Part shown: one piece after another, positions 27,936-37,252 of the stretch
How the letters are laid out: the number at the start of each line of letters is the position of its first letter
How positions within the stretch are numbered: position 1 is the first letter of the stretch
Assembly (NCBI GenBank): GCA_020027875.1
Contig: JAHRHA010000043.1
Coordinates: 1-43,065, forward strand
Length of the DNA stretch: 43,065 bases
DNA from: Micromonosporaceae bacterium
GTDB lineage: Bacteria; Actinomycetota; Actinomycetes; Mycobacteriales; Micromonosporaceae
Direction: 5' to 3'
Translations under genes and position numbers: made by a program
Notes under the pieces: model-generated
What the model was told of the DNA's origin: nothing
Databases searched by the model: none
Seen by the model: only the letters and a program-made list of their open reading frames with translations

Positions 27936-28871
27936 ATGGCGAGCATCGACGAGCGGGGCGGGTCCTGGACCAGTGGTCCCCGGACCGAGCATTCCGCGCT
28001 TGATCTCGGCGCGGATCTTGGGCCGGCCGACCCGACCGCCTACACGACCCGCCGCCCCATTCCCAATCCGGTGCCGCTCGAGCGACACGGGCCGGCCCGC
28101 ATCATCGCGATGGCGAACCAGAAGGGCGGCGTGGGGAAGACCACCACCACGATCAACCTGGGCGCGGCGCTCGCCGAGTATGGCCGCAAGATCCTGCTGG
28201 TGGACTTCGATCCCCAAGGAGCGCTCTCGGTCGGTCTGGGAGTCAATCCCCACAATCTGGACCTCTCCATCTACAACCTGCTCATGCAGGACGAGGTCAC
28301 GATCGACGACATCCTGATCAAGACGAACGTCGCCGGGCTGCACCTGATACCCGCCAACATCGACCTGTCGGCGGCCGAGATCCAACTCGTCACCGAGGTC
28401 GCCCGGGAGATGGCCCTGGCCCGCCTGCTGCGGCCGGTGTACAAGGATTACGACTTCATCCTGATCGACTGCCAGCCCTCGCTCGGGCTGTTGGCTATCA
28501 ATGCCCTGACCTGTGCGCACGGCGTGCTTGTGCCGCTCGAATGCGAGTTCTTCAGCCTCCGCGGCGTGGCTCTGCTGCTGGACACCATCGACAAGGTCCG
28601 CGAACGGCTCAACTTCGACCTCGAACTCGAGGGCATCCTCGCCACCATGTACGACAGCCGCACCACCCACAGCCGGCAGGTGCTACAGCGTGTCGTGGAG
28701 GCGTTCGGCGACAAGGTGTATCAGACAGTCATCACCAAGACGGTGAAGTTCCCCGAGTCGACGGTGGCCGGGGCCCCCATTACCTCGCTCGACCCCGCCT
28801 CATCCGGCGCGCGCAACTACCGCCAACTCGCTCGCGAGGTCATCGCCGCGCACCCCGTTGGCCTGGGGTAA
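27936..28871 (+). CDS. parA: ParA-family ATPase
   Basis: This 311-residue Walker-type ATPase is upstream of scpAB, as in M. tuberculosis Rv1708. The deviant Walker A KGGVGKTTTTINLG is near residue 65. Walker B-like motifs are ILLVDFDPQG and DFILIDCQPSLG. An N-terminal extension of about 50 residues precedes the core. Its role in segregation is inferred from family and from the link with scpA and scpB; it is not the origin-proximal ParA with parB. Confidence 0.88.
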   Translation: MASIDERGGSWTSGPRTEHSALDLGADLGPADPTAYTTRRPIPNPVPLERHGPARIIAMANQKGGVGKTTTTINLGAALAEYGRKILLVDFDPQGALSVGLGVNPHNLDLSIYNLLMQDEVTIDDILIKTNVAGLHLIPANIDLSAAEIQLVTEVAREMALARLLRPVYKDYDFILIDCQPSLGLLAINALTCAHGVLVPLECEFFSLRGVALLLDTIDKVRERLNFDLELEGILATMYDSRTTHSRQVLQRVVEAFGDKVYQTVITKTVKFPESTVAGAPITSLDPASSGARNYRQLAREVIAAHPVGLG

Positions 28872-28878
28872 CGCACCC

Positions 28879-29898
28879 GTGTCCGCCCCTGGCACGGCCG
28901 CCACCGAGAACGGTGAGCCGGTCGAGGTGAGTAACGTTGCGGGGGTGACGCAGCCGGACGCAACCATCCCTGAGGGCGCCACACCTTGGGCCGGCACCGC
29001 TGGTGGTGCGGCCGACGGGGCCGCCGCCGCGTCCGGGTTTCACGTCAACCTAACCAACTTCACCGGCCCGTTCGATCTGCTGCTGCAACTCATCGGCAAG
29101 CAGAAGCTCGAGATCACCGAGCTGTCGCTGAGCAAGGTCACCGACGAGTTCATCCTCTACATCCGAGCGATGGGCGACCAGTGGGACCTCGATGAGGTGA
29201 GCGAGTTCCTGGTCGTGGCCGCGACGCTGCTCGACCTCAAGGCGGCCAAGCTGCTTCCGCAGGCCGACGTCGACGACGACGAGGATCTCGCGCTGCTGGA
29301 GGCGCGGGATCTGCTCTTCGCCCGGCTGTTGCAGTACAAGGCGTACAAGGAGTTGGCGGCCGTCATCGCCGCGCTCGACGCGGAGTCGGGCAGGGGCTTC
29401 CCCCGGGCGGTCAAGCTGGAGCCCCGCTACGCCGAGGCACTGCCCGATCTCGTACTCGGCATTGGCGCCGACCGCCTCGCGCAACTGGCCGTGAAGGCCT
29501 TTGGCCCCAAGCCGATCCCTGTGGTCGCGATCGACCACATCCACATGGTTCGGGTCAGTGTCCGCGAGCACGCTCAGATCCTGCGGGACAAGCTGCTGCG
29601 CCTGCGTACCGCGACGTTCCGGTCCCTGTGTGCCGACTGCCAATCGGTGCTGGAGGTGGTGGCCCGTTTCCTCGCCCTGCTCGAGCTGTACCGAGAGGGC
29701 CTGGTCGCCTTCGACCAGATGGCCGCGCTGGGGGAGCTCACCATCCAATGGACCGGCGACGACGCGGTCGTCACCGAACTCGCCATTGATGAGTACGGCG
29801 ACGACGAATCGAAGGACGAGACGGCGGAGGAGGTCGACGTCGACGAGGGCGTGGAACTGGTTGAGGCGGAGCACAGCCGCGCTGGAGAGGAGACATGA
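28879..29898 (+). CDS. scpA: Condensin subunit ScpA
   Basis: This kleisin of the SMC condensin complex bridges the SMC heads together with ScpB. The core starts at FHVNLTNFTGPFDLLLQLIGKQKLEI; EFLVVAATLLDLKAAKLLP is the second landmark. The C-terminal winged helix is followed by an acidic tail. GTG 28879 is provisional: several in-frame GTGs (28927, 28945) precede the conserved core. It overlaps scpB by 4 bases (ATGA). Confidence 0.9.
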   Translation: MSAPGTAATENGEPVEVSNVAGVTQPDATIPEGATPWAGTAGGAADGAAAASGFHVNLTNFTGPFDLLLQLIGKQKLEITELSLSKVTDEFILYIRAMGDQWDLDEVSEFLVVAATLLDLKAAKLLPQADVDDDEDLALLEARDLLFARLLQYKAYKELAAVIAALDAESGRGFPRAVKLEPRYAEALPDLVLGIGADRLAQLAVKAFGPKPIPVVAIDHIHMVRVSVREHAQILRDKLLRLRTATFRSLCADCQSVLEVVARFLALLELYREGLVAFDQMAALGELTIQWTGDDAVVTELAIDEYGDDESKDETAEEVDVDEGVELVEAEHSRAGEET

Positions 29899-30740
29899 GG
29901 GTGACCGAGAACGAGAACGGCTCGGCGCCCCGGCCGGAGGATGCGCCCGACGAGGCGCCTCCGTTGGCGGCGGATGAGGCCAGAGTGGGCGGGGCCGAGC
30001 CGGAGGCTGAGCGCGAGCCGGAGACCGCCTTCGAGGAGTTCGCGGCCTCGTGGGTACCGCCGTGGGCGCGATCCCTGCCGCAGCTCATCGTCGAGCCAGC
30101 CGCGGACTACACGCCCGAGGAGCTCGGAGTAGGGCGGTTCGCCTACGCCGACCCCGACGACCTGCCCAACCCCGACGACTTCGAGCCCGGCCTGGCCGAT
30201 GCCGAGCTGCGTGGGGCGCTGGAGGCGATCATGCTCGTGGTCGACGAGCCGGTGACGAACGTCGTGCTCGCGCAGGTGCTTGAAGAGCCGACGATGCGGG
30301 TCGATGCGACGCTCCGGTCGCTGGCCGAGGAGTACGCGGCCACGGGTCGCGGCTTCGAGCTACGCCAGGTCGCTGGCGGGTGGCGGCTGTACACGCGAGG
30401 GGCCTACGCCGCGTACGTCGAACGATTCGTGCTGGACGGTCAACAGATCCGGCTCACCCAGGCGGCGCTGGAGACGCTGGCCGTGGTGGCGTACAAGCAG
30501 CCGGTGACGCGCTCGCGGGTCGCGGCGATCCGCGGGGTCAACTGCGACGGTGTGATCAAGACGCTGGTCACCCGAGGGCTGGTGGAGGAGTGCGGAACGG
30601 AACCGGAGAGCGGCGCCCACCTCTACCGGACGACGCGGCTGTTCCTGGAGAAGCTCGGCATCAACAGCGTCGCCGACCTGCCGTCGCTGGCGCCGTTCCT
30701 GCCGGACAACATCGACGAGATCGACCTTGCGCAACGCTGA
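29895..30740 (+). CDS. scpB: Condensin subunit ScpB
   Basis: This 281-residue protein has a winged-helix pair typical of ScpB: ELRGALEAIMLVVDEPVT, GFELRQVAGGWRLYTR, LTQAALETLAVVAYKQPVTR and VIKTLVTRGLVEECG. The first 95 residues are an acidic, Pro-rich extension. ATG 29895 overlaps the scpA stop, and the end overlaps rluB by 14 bases. Confidence 0.92.
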   Translation: MRVTENENGSAPRPEDAPDEAPPLAADEARVGGAEPEAEREPETAFEEFAASWVPPWARSLPQLIVEPAADYTPEELGVGRFAYADPDDLPNPDDFEPGLADAELRGALEAIMLVVDEPVTNVVLAQVLEEPTMRVDATLRSLAEEYAATGRGFELRQVAGGWRLYTRGAYAAYVERFVLDGQQIRLTQAALETLAVVAYKQPVTRSRVAAIRGVNCDGVIKTLVTRGLVEECGTEPESGAHLYRTTRLFLEKLGINSVADLPSLAPFLPDNIDEIDLAQR

Positions 30741-31506
30741 TCGCCCGACGAATTCCGGCGCCGACGAGGAGGGGCTCGGGCCGCAGCGGCTGCAGAAGGT
30801 GCTCGCCGGCGCAGGGATCGGATCGCGCCGCGCCTGCGAAGAGCTGATCGCCGCGGGTCGGGTCACTGTGGACGGTCAGCGCGCCTCGCTGGGGGACCGG
30901 GCCGACGCTCGTACCTCGGTGATTCATGTGGACGGTGAGCGGGTGGTCACCGATACTCGGATGGTCTACCTCGCGCTGAACAAGCCCCGTGGGGTCATCT
31001 CGACCATGTCGGACGAGCGCGGCCGTACTGGACTGACCGAACTGCTCGGTGCCAGCATGCCGACGCGCGTCTATCACGTCGGCCGGCTCGACACCGACAG
31101 CGAGGGGCTACTGTTGCTCACCAACGACGGTGACCTGGCGCACCGGCTCACCCATCCCTCGTTCGGCGTGGAGAAGACCTACGTGGCCGAGGTCGCCGGC
31201 CCGTTGCCGCGCGGGGTAGGGCGCCAGCTGCTCAAGGGCGTCGAGCTGGACGACGGTCCGGCCAAGGCGGATGCCTTCCGGGTGGTGGACGCGTTCGGCC
31301 GTACGGCGCTCATCGAGATCACCCTGCACGAGGGGCGAAAGCACATCGTACGGCGGATGCTCGGCGAGGTCGGGCATCCAGTGTCACGCCTCATCCGCAC
31401 CGCCGTAGGTCCCGTGAAATTGGGCGATCTCAAGTCGGGGCGGTGGCGTCATCTCACCCGGACCGAGGTGGCCGCGCTGTTCGCGACCGCCGAGGAGAGC
31501 GACTGA
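30727..31506 (+). CDS. rluB: rRNA pseudouridine synthase RluB-type
   Basis: This 259-residue RsuA/RluB-family enzyme has an N-terminal S4 domain (LQKVLAGAGIGSRRACEELI) and the catalytic GRLDTDSEGLLLLTNDGDLAHRL with its Asp, near residue 120. Family members modify the large-subunit rRNA. TTG 30727 lies inside scpB and is the only start giving the full S4 domain. It overlaps the convergent GNAT gene. Confidence 0.9.
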   Translation: MRNADRPTNSGADEEGLGPQRLQKVLAGAGIGSRRACEELIAAGRVTVDGQRASLGDRADARTSVIHVDGERVVTDTRMVYLALNKPRGVISTMSDERGRTGLTELLGASMPTRVYHVGRLDTDSEGLLLLTNDGDLAHRLTHPSFGVEKTYVAEVAGPLPRGVGRQLLKGVELDDGPAKADAFRVVDAFGRTALIEITLHEGRKHIVRRMLGEVGHPVSRLIRTAVGPVKLGDLKSGRWRHLTRTEVAALFATAEESD

Positions 31507-32020
31507 CGATCGGCGGTGCCGCCCAGCGCACCTCGCCGTCAACGAGGTCGTCGGTGGGCGCTAACCCGGCCGCACGGGCGACCCGCTGCGAGGCGGTGTG
31601 GTCGGGATGGATGTGGGCCACGACGGCCCAGCCCGCTTCCCGCAACCGGCCGACCAGACTGGCCGCCGCCTCGCTGGCGTAGCCCAGCCCCTGCGCTGCC
31701 CGAGCGACCACCCAGGCGACCTCCGCGGACCCCGTGTCGGGTCCGCTGGCGGGCAGCGTGGCCTGCAGGGTTCCCACTGCCGTGCCGGTGTCTCGTGCTC
31801 GCAGCGCCCAGTTGGCCCACACCAAGCCACCGTCGGGAGAGCGGCGGGTCTGCAGCCGGGCGTAGCGATCCAGCAGAGCGGGCTCGGACAACGGCGATCC
31901 GCCGATGAACTCGTGCAACGTCGGGTCGTCCAGGATCGGGGCAAGCTCCCCCGCATGGGCCTGGGTCAGCGGCTCGAGCTCGAGCCGCGCTGTGCGCCAA
32001 CCACGCTCGGGGTCGATCAT
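31454..32020 (-). CDS. GNAT-family acetyltransferase
   Basis: This 188-residue protein has the RimJ/RimL-type GNAT pattern: WRTARLELEPLTQAHAGELA at the start, VAWVVARAAQGLGYASEA (acetyl-CoA loop Q-x-x-GxA type) and SQRVARAAGLAPT. ATG 32020 is chosen by family N-terminus. Substrate is unknown. Its 3' end overlaps that of rluB by 53 bases on the opposite strand. Confidence 0.85.
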   Translation of the reverse strand: MIDPERGWRTARLELEPLTQAHAGELAPILDDPTLHEFIGGSPLSEPALLDRYARLQTRRSPDGGLVWANWALRARDTGTAVGTLQATLPASGPDTGSAEVAWVVARAAQGLGYASEAAASLVGRLREAGWAVVAHIHPDHTASQRVARAAGLAPTDDLVDGEVRWAAPPIVSRSPRRSRTARPPRSG

Positions 32021-32086
32021 CTTGTCAGGATAGGTGCGCAACCAGCGGCGTACCTTGCTGCGTCTTACTCGTGGAGGTGAGCGGCG

Positions 32087-32989
32087 ATGAGTCGACCGCG
32101 ATGGATCCTGCTGGCCGCGGCGGCGGTGCTCGCTGGTGCGTTGTCGGGCTGCGGGATTGTGGACGAACTCGCCGGGGGCGCGGGGTCACGGGAGCGCCAG
32201 CAGGCGCAGGACGCGCTGGCCCAATGGGACGCGGCGGTCGCGGCCAGCGGGGGGCAGGGGTTCGTTCCGGTCGGTGAGATGACCGTCCAGGTCGGAGACT
32301 GGGAGCTGGCGGTCGGCGACAACAACAAGCGCGCATTGATCGCCGGCATGCTCGAGGCGGCGGCCGCCCTGCCCACCGAGGCTCCCGCCGAGGCTGAGGT
32401 GCGATGGCAGGATGGCACCACCCGTACCATGCGGACGATCTCCGCGGCGCAGGCCCTGCAGGAACTCACGGCCGCAGGGCTGCACGACTGCCCGGAGTGC
32501 GCGCCGCTGCAGGTGATCAAGGCGCGGCTGACCAGCGCCACAGTGCAGACGAGCCGCGGCCCCGCGACGGCACCGGTGTGGGAGTACACGCTTCGGGGTA
32601 CGGCCGTGCGGGTGAACCGGATCGCTGTCGCCGCCCGCGACGGAGTCACGGTCACCCCGCCGCCGTGGGACCCCTACAACGCACCTGCGGGCATGTCGGT
32701 CGAGTCGGCGACCGGGACAGTGGGCGGGCGGCAGTTGATCGTCAGCTTCACCGGTGCGCCGGACCCGGGTAGCGAGCCGTGCGGTGCCGACTACACCGCC
32801 GAGGCGGTCGAGTCGTCCACTGCCGTCGTCATCCTCATCACCACACACCCCCATGGGATCAGCGAAACCTGTACGTCGATCGGCGCAACCCGCACCGCCA
32901 CTGTCGAGCTGGCCCAACCCCTCGGCGAACGCGCCGTCCTCGAGGTCAAGCAGGGGCTCCCAGTCCCGGTCACGCTGACCCCCCAATGA
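32087..32989 (+). CDS. Lipoprotein of unknown function
   Basis: This 300-residue protein has a clear lipoprotein signal: basic start, hydrophobic core and the lipobox LSGC with Cys at residue 22. GGAGGTGA precedes ATG 32087. The mature part is extracytoplasmic with paired Cys (CPEC near residue 140; later Cys in EPCGAD and ETC) that could form disulfides. I do not recognise a domain. The stop codon lies in the first three bases of a 50-bp repeat. Confidence 0.8.
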   Translation: MSRPRWILLAAAAVLAGALSGCGIVDELAGGAGSRERQQAQDALAQWDAAVAASGGQGFVPVGEMTVQVGDWELAVGDNNKRALIAGMLEAAAALPTEAPAEAEVRWQDGTTRTMRTISAAQALQELTAAGLHDCPECAPLQVIKARLTSATVQTSRGPATAPVWEYTLRGTAVRVNRIAVAARDGVTVTPPPWDPYNAPAGMSVESATGTVGGRQLIVSFTGAPDPGSEPCGADYTAEAVESSTAVVILITTHPHGISETCTSIGATRTATVELAQPLGERAVLEVKQGLPVPVTLTPQ

Positions 32990-33036
32990 TCACCGAGGTT
33001 TGGTGCCCACGGGAGTGCGCTATTCCCCGGTGATCA
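32987..33036. repeat. Dispersed 50-bp palindrome-ended repeat family 2, copy 1
   Basis: This repeat begins TGATCACCG and ends CCGGTGATCA, terminal inverted repeats of about 9 bp with a 30-base centre. It matches the copy at 34035 at 37 of 50 positions, with exactly equal length. It supplies the stop of the lipoprotein gene and the last codons and stop of the reverse-strand DUF559 gene. Confidence 0.75.
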
Positions 33037-33976
33037 CGCACGCCGGTCCACACGAGCGTGGATAGCCGCGCCAACCCTTGCGCCGGAGCACCGTGGCTAT
33101 CTCGGCGGCCATGTCGCAGGGGCGCCCGGACACGTCCTCGGGGCCGTAGCGAAGTGTTCCGAGTCCATTGGCCACACTGGCGTTGTCGCGCCGTTTGTCC
33201 CGGCCAAGCGCGTCCTCCGGGTGTGCCTGCGGTCCGTCCAGCTCCACGATCGTGCGATAGTCCCGGTAATGCACATCGTCGTACCACCGCCCGCCGCGGC
33301 GGGCACGCACTGCCTGCCGCTGCGCCGTGGGTAGGCCGTGGCGACGTTCGACGTCTCGCAGGTAGCGAATCTCCAGCATGGAGTGGCACCCGCTGGCCAC
33401 ATCCTCGAGCGCCATCGCGAGGTGAGCGCGCCACCGCAGCTTCGCTCGCGCAGCGAATGCGTCCCGAAGCCGGGCCACGGTGGTCAACCGTCGACCGCAG
33501 GCCCGCACCACCCAGCCCACGGCCTGGCTGGCTTCCCGGGCCGACTGCGTCAAGTCCATGACGGTGTCCTCCACGCGGGTCTGTGGCGGCAGGCGTGTCG
33601 GATGCCGGGCGGTGTGTGCACGAACCGACAGGTGATGGCGGACGCCGGGGAGAGCGACCACGCTCCGGTCGGCCGGCAGCGTCACGTGAATCTCGCCGGC
33701 TGCATCGTCGATGAGACCGGCCAGCTCGGCGGCGGTCTGATGGCTGAGAACCGCTCCGCGACCCGAAGCGAGTACCACCGCCCACAATTGGGCGGGACGG
33801 GGTAGCGGACCCGTGAAGGTGGCGTAGACGCCGGCGAAGAGGCGACGCCACCTGCCCGACCGAAGCCGTGACCGGATGGCTCCCGGGGTCAGACCACTTG
33901 CTAATGCCTGTCCGCGGGTGACCACACCATGCTGCCGCTCGCAGACCTCGTCCAACACTCGGACAGCGTGGCCCAA
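33020..33976 (-). CDS. AbiEi-like winged-helix / DUF559 nuclease-fold protein
   Basis: This protein of up to 318 residues has an N-terminal winged helix like AbiEi antitoxins (RQHGVVTRGQALASGLTPGAIRSRLRSGRW, then LSHQTAAELAGL). The C-terminal DUF559, Vsr-like domain has SMLEIRYLRDVERRHGLP, YDDVHYRDYRTIVELDGPQAHPE with conserved acidic residues, and a final AAEIATVLRRKGW. No AbiEii toxin gene is adjacent. The start is uncertain (TTG 33976 or GTG 33958, neither with a ribosome site). Repeat copies 1 and 2 bracket the gene. Function in defence or DNA processing is a possibility only. Confidence 0.75.
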   Translation of the reverse strand: MGHAVRVLDEVCERQHGVVTRGQALASGLTPGAIRSRLRSGRWRRLFAGVYATFTGPLPRPAQLWAVVLASGRGAVLSHQTAAELAGLIDDAAGEIHVTLPADRSVVALPGVRHHLSVRAHTARHPTRLPPQTRVEDTVMDLTQSAREASQAVGWVVRACGRRLTTVARLRDAFAARAKLRWRAHLAMALEDVASGCHSMLEIRYLRDVERRHGLPTAQRQAVRARRGGRWYDDVHYRDYRTIVELDGPQAHPEDALGRDKRRDNASVANGLGTLRYGPEDVSGRPCDMAAEIATVLRRKGWRGYPRSCGPACVITGE

Positions 33977-34034
33977 TCAGACGGCGCTGTCACTGCCCCC
34001 TCGCCAGCCTGTGGATAACCCCCGCGCGTCTCCG

Positions 34035-34084
34035 TGATCACCGGTGTTTTGTGCACCGTCGCGTGCAGCAATCCCCGGTGATCA
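34035..34084. repeat. Dispersed 50-bp palindrome-ended repeat family 2, copy 2
   Basis: TGATCACCGG at one end and CCGGTGATCA at the other give a perfect 10-bp terminal inverted repeat. The centre has TTTTGTGCACCGTCGCGTGC. Same length as copy 1. It lies between the DUF559 gene start and the end of the helicase-associated gene. Confidence 0.75.
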
Positions 34085-34108
34085 CAGTGGAGCGCACACC
34101 CTCGATGG

Positions 34109-36374
34109 CTAGCCCCACCGCCGGCGCTGCCATGGCGGCAGGTAAGGAGTCCGGTCCCGGGTCTCTTCCGGCAGCACGTCGTCGATGCGCACGTGTATGT
34201 CGGCGCGGAGCGTCTCGGCTAGCCGCTCGATGACGCTCAACGCCGGGGCCGGGGCGGGTATCTGGTCGGGCCGTGCGAGGAGGTTCCGGGCGAGGCCGCG
34301 GACGCCGGATCGCGGGGTGACGGTACGGGCACTGGCGGCCCGCCGCGCCGCGGCCGCGCGGGCGACGCGCTCGTCATGGCGGTTGACCTCGTCGTGTCCT
34401 CGTACGGTGGCACGCCGTCGCGGTGTCTCCGCCACGATGGCTGTGCCGTCCGCCGTCTCGGGCATGGGCGAGTACCCGGCCGCGCGCAGCGCGGTCAGGG
34501 TCTCGGCGAGCGGCTTCTGGCTGGTGATGACGGTCGGCGCGACCAGGCGCAGTCCGAGCGCGCGCAGTTTGCGGTCGGCGGCTACCTCGGCGAGCAGTGC
34601 GACATCGTCGGCGCGTAGGCAGGACAGCGCCTCGCTCGCTCGTACGGCGCCGTGACGGCGGGAGACGTCGCGAATGAGGTAGTCCAGGGTCTGCGGCACC
34701 GCACCGGCGGCTCGCTCGGTGAGTTCGGCGAGCAGCGCATCGGCGGTGTGGCCGGCGTCGAGGGCGCGCCGGACGCTCGCCTGGCTGAACCGCCAGGTCG
34801 ACGCGGCGGCCACGGATTCCCGGTCGGCCGCGGCGTCGAGCAGCCCGACCAGCTCCGGGTCGGGTGTTCCCGGCACGACGGCGGTCAGGTCGGCCTGAAG
34901 GTGAGCGGTACGGACGACTTCGCCGACACCGCGGAGCGACGCCCGCAGGGCATCGGGGTCGCCGGCGAGCAATGCGCGCCCGGCGTCGCTGACCGTGGCG
35001 GCCCCGACGAGTCCGAGCGCGGCCGCCTCGCGCCAGCACGCGTCCACGTGCGCCGCGAACCGGCTCCGGTGCCGACGGAGCACGTGGGGATGGGTCCATC
35101 GCAGCAGCTCCGTCAGCGACGGCACGTCCACGACCGCCTCCCCGCGCGGTGTGGCCGCGGCCGCGAGCAGGGCGGCGCGCAGGTCATCCGTGCCGTCGTC
35201 CTCCTCGGCCGGGATCCAGGCGGCTTCGGGCCGGGCAAGCGGCGAGCACGGCAGTGTCCACCATGCCCGCACCAGCTCGGCGAGGCGCTCCGCGGGGGCC
35301 ATCTCGAGCCAGGAGTCGTAGTGGTCGGTCGGCACGGTGCCGAAGGTGTCGAGCAAGCGGGCGCCGCGTGCGGTCGCGAGGGCGAGCTTGACCTGGTCGG
35401 TGGTCGTCGCGTGTGCCTTCGCAAGGCGCTTGAGCTCGCGGACGCCCACGCCACCCTGGCGAAGAGCCGCGATTGGTGACCGGCCCGCCTCGTCGAGCAC
35501 CACCGAGACCAGGCGGAGGAAGCCGCCCGCGGCCGCGGCCGCATCGCGGGCCACGATCCCCGGATCGGTGGCGACTCGTGCGCAGTGCGGCGGGCGCGGG
35601 TGAAACGGCGCGATGTAGTCGGGTCCGCGAAGGGCGAGGCTGACCTCGGCGGGCATAACGAGGTCGTCAGACCAGTCCGACGAGCTCATCAGCAGCCCGC
35701 GCGCGACGGCCCATTGGACCGGGGTGTTGCTGAAGGAGCGCGGGGAGTAATACCCGTACTGCTTCGCTTCTTCGCCGGTGGTGGCGACTCGGACCAGCAG
35801 GTCCCGAGTCTCCTCCGTGGCACTGTGCACAATGGATCGAATGTGAAAGCCGTCGCGGAGCGTGCTGAGCAGCGTCTCGATCACCTCCGCCTTGCGGGCC
35901 GGCGGCTTCGCCCCGAGCCGGCTACACATGCTCTTCATCTGGTCGACGGTGCGGAGGGTGAGAAGGTGTTCGGCGCTCGGACCGAGCCCGAGCGGACTGG
36001 TCCAGGCGAATCGGGCGGCCTCGACCAGGCGCAGCACCGGCCCGGTGACGAGCAGGGCACGCTCGGACAGGGCCGCCAGCGCGCGATCGACATCGTCTAC
36101 ATCCGGCTGGCCGGACACGCCGAGCAAGCGGTCCAGGGTCGGCCTGGCCGCCGAGCGCGGCGAGAGCCTCAGCCACCTGCAGCGTGGCGCGGTTGAGTCG
36201 GCGCATCGCGGCGACCACGGACTCCGCGTTGGTTAGCCGCTCCGCGAGCTGGTTCAGCGATCCCGGAGCCGGCATGGCCGCCTCCGGGCGGCGCGTCAGC
36301 ACTTCGGCCAGCCGGTCCTTGCCCAGACCGCGCAGCCAGCTTGCATCGATCATGTGCGCCGCGTTCTCGTACAC
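34109..36374 (-). pseudogene. XPB-helicase-like N-terminal-domain protein, frameshifted
   Basis: The protein is split between two frames. The N-terminus reads MIDASWLRGLGKDRLAEVL through NRATLQVAEALAALGG. At about 36135 the match shifts frame to LDRLLGVSGQPDVDDVDRALAAL, then continues for about 670 residues to 34109. The length and the final PEETRDRTPYLPPW resemble the actinobacterial helicase-associated proteins (Helicase_C_3 type, M. tuberculosis Rv0862c) usually encoded beside the XPB-like helicase ercC3. No helicase is adjacent here. One gained base or two lost bases near 36135 would explain the shift; sequencing error is possible. The start may be ATG 36353 rather than GTG 36374. Confidence 0.7.
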
Positions 36375-36562
36375 GACAGCAGGTTATGTGTAACCTCCGA
36401 CACGTTCGCGTACCTGACGTCGGCGAGCCACGATGCGTGTGAATTCCCCCGGCCCGGTAGGCGGTACTGTTGGCGCGGCCACGCCAGGGCGGTGTCGTGT
36501 CGTGTTCGCCCGTCCTCCGGGCATGATGGGTGGCGACAGGTCGAAGCGTGGAAGGACGTGCG

Positions 36563-37252
36563 GTGGCGACTGAGCACGCGGGCGGTGCCTGGGTAGTGGC
36601 GGTTGACGGGCCCTCGGGCTCGGGGAAGTCCACCGTCTCCCGCCGGTTAGCGCAGGCGCTGGGCGCGTACTACCTCGACACGGGTTCCATGTATCGCGCC
36701 GTGACCTGGGCAGTCCTCCAGGCCGGCGTCGATCCGCACGACGCGGACACTGTGACCAAGATCGCAGTCGAGACCGAGCTGAGTGTCGGCACGGACCCGG
36801 CGGACCCCCATATCGCAGTCGATGGCGTCAACGTCGACGGCCCCATCCGTGGCCCCGAGGTCACCGCCGCCGTCTCGGCCGTCTCGGCGGTGCCGGGTGT
36901 GCGGCAGGTGCTCGTCGCCCGGCAACGGGAGATCATCGCCGGAACGCGCGACGGCGCAGGGATCGTGGTCGAGGGTCGCGATATCGGCATGGTCGTCGCT
37001 CCCGACGCCCACCTGAAGGTCTACCTGACCGCGTCGGCCGACGAGCGCGCCCGGCGGCGAGCCGTCGAGCGGGCCGCCGACCTGCATTCCACCGCCGCGG
37101 ACCTGGATCGACGCGACCGGCTCGACTCGACCCGCGCCACCGACCCGCTCGCCCAGGCGCCAGACGCCGTCGTGCTCGACTCCACCGAGCTCGGCATCGA
37201 CCAGGTCGTACGCCACCTGGTCGGCCTGCTGCAGGAGAGACACCGCGCATGA
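36563..37252 (+). CDS. cmk: Cytidylate kinase
   Basis: This 229-residue CMP/dCMP kinase has the P-loop [16 protein letters not shown] near residue 15, [27 protein letters not shown] and [11 protein letters not shown] 36563 has GGAAGGA 8 bases upstream; an upstream GTG at 36530 is less likely. The end overlaps der by 4 bases (ATGA), the usual cmk-der pair. Confidence 0.93.
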   Translation: MATEHAGGAWVVAVDGPSGSGKSTVSRRLAQALGAYYLDTGSMYRAVTWAVLQAGVDPHDADTVTKIAVETELSVGTDPADPHIAVDGVNVDGPIRGPEVTAAVSAVSAVPGVRQVLVARQREIIAGTRDGAGIVVEGRDIGMVVAPDAHLKVYLTASADERARRRAVERAADLHSTAADLDRRDRLDSTRATDPLAQAPDAVVLDSTELGIDQVVRHLVGLLQERHRA

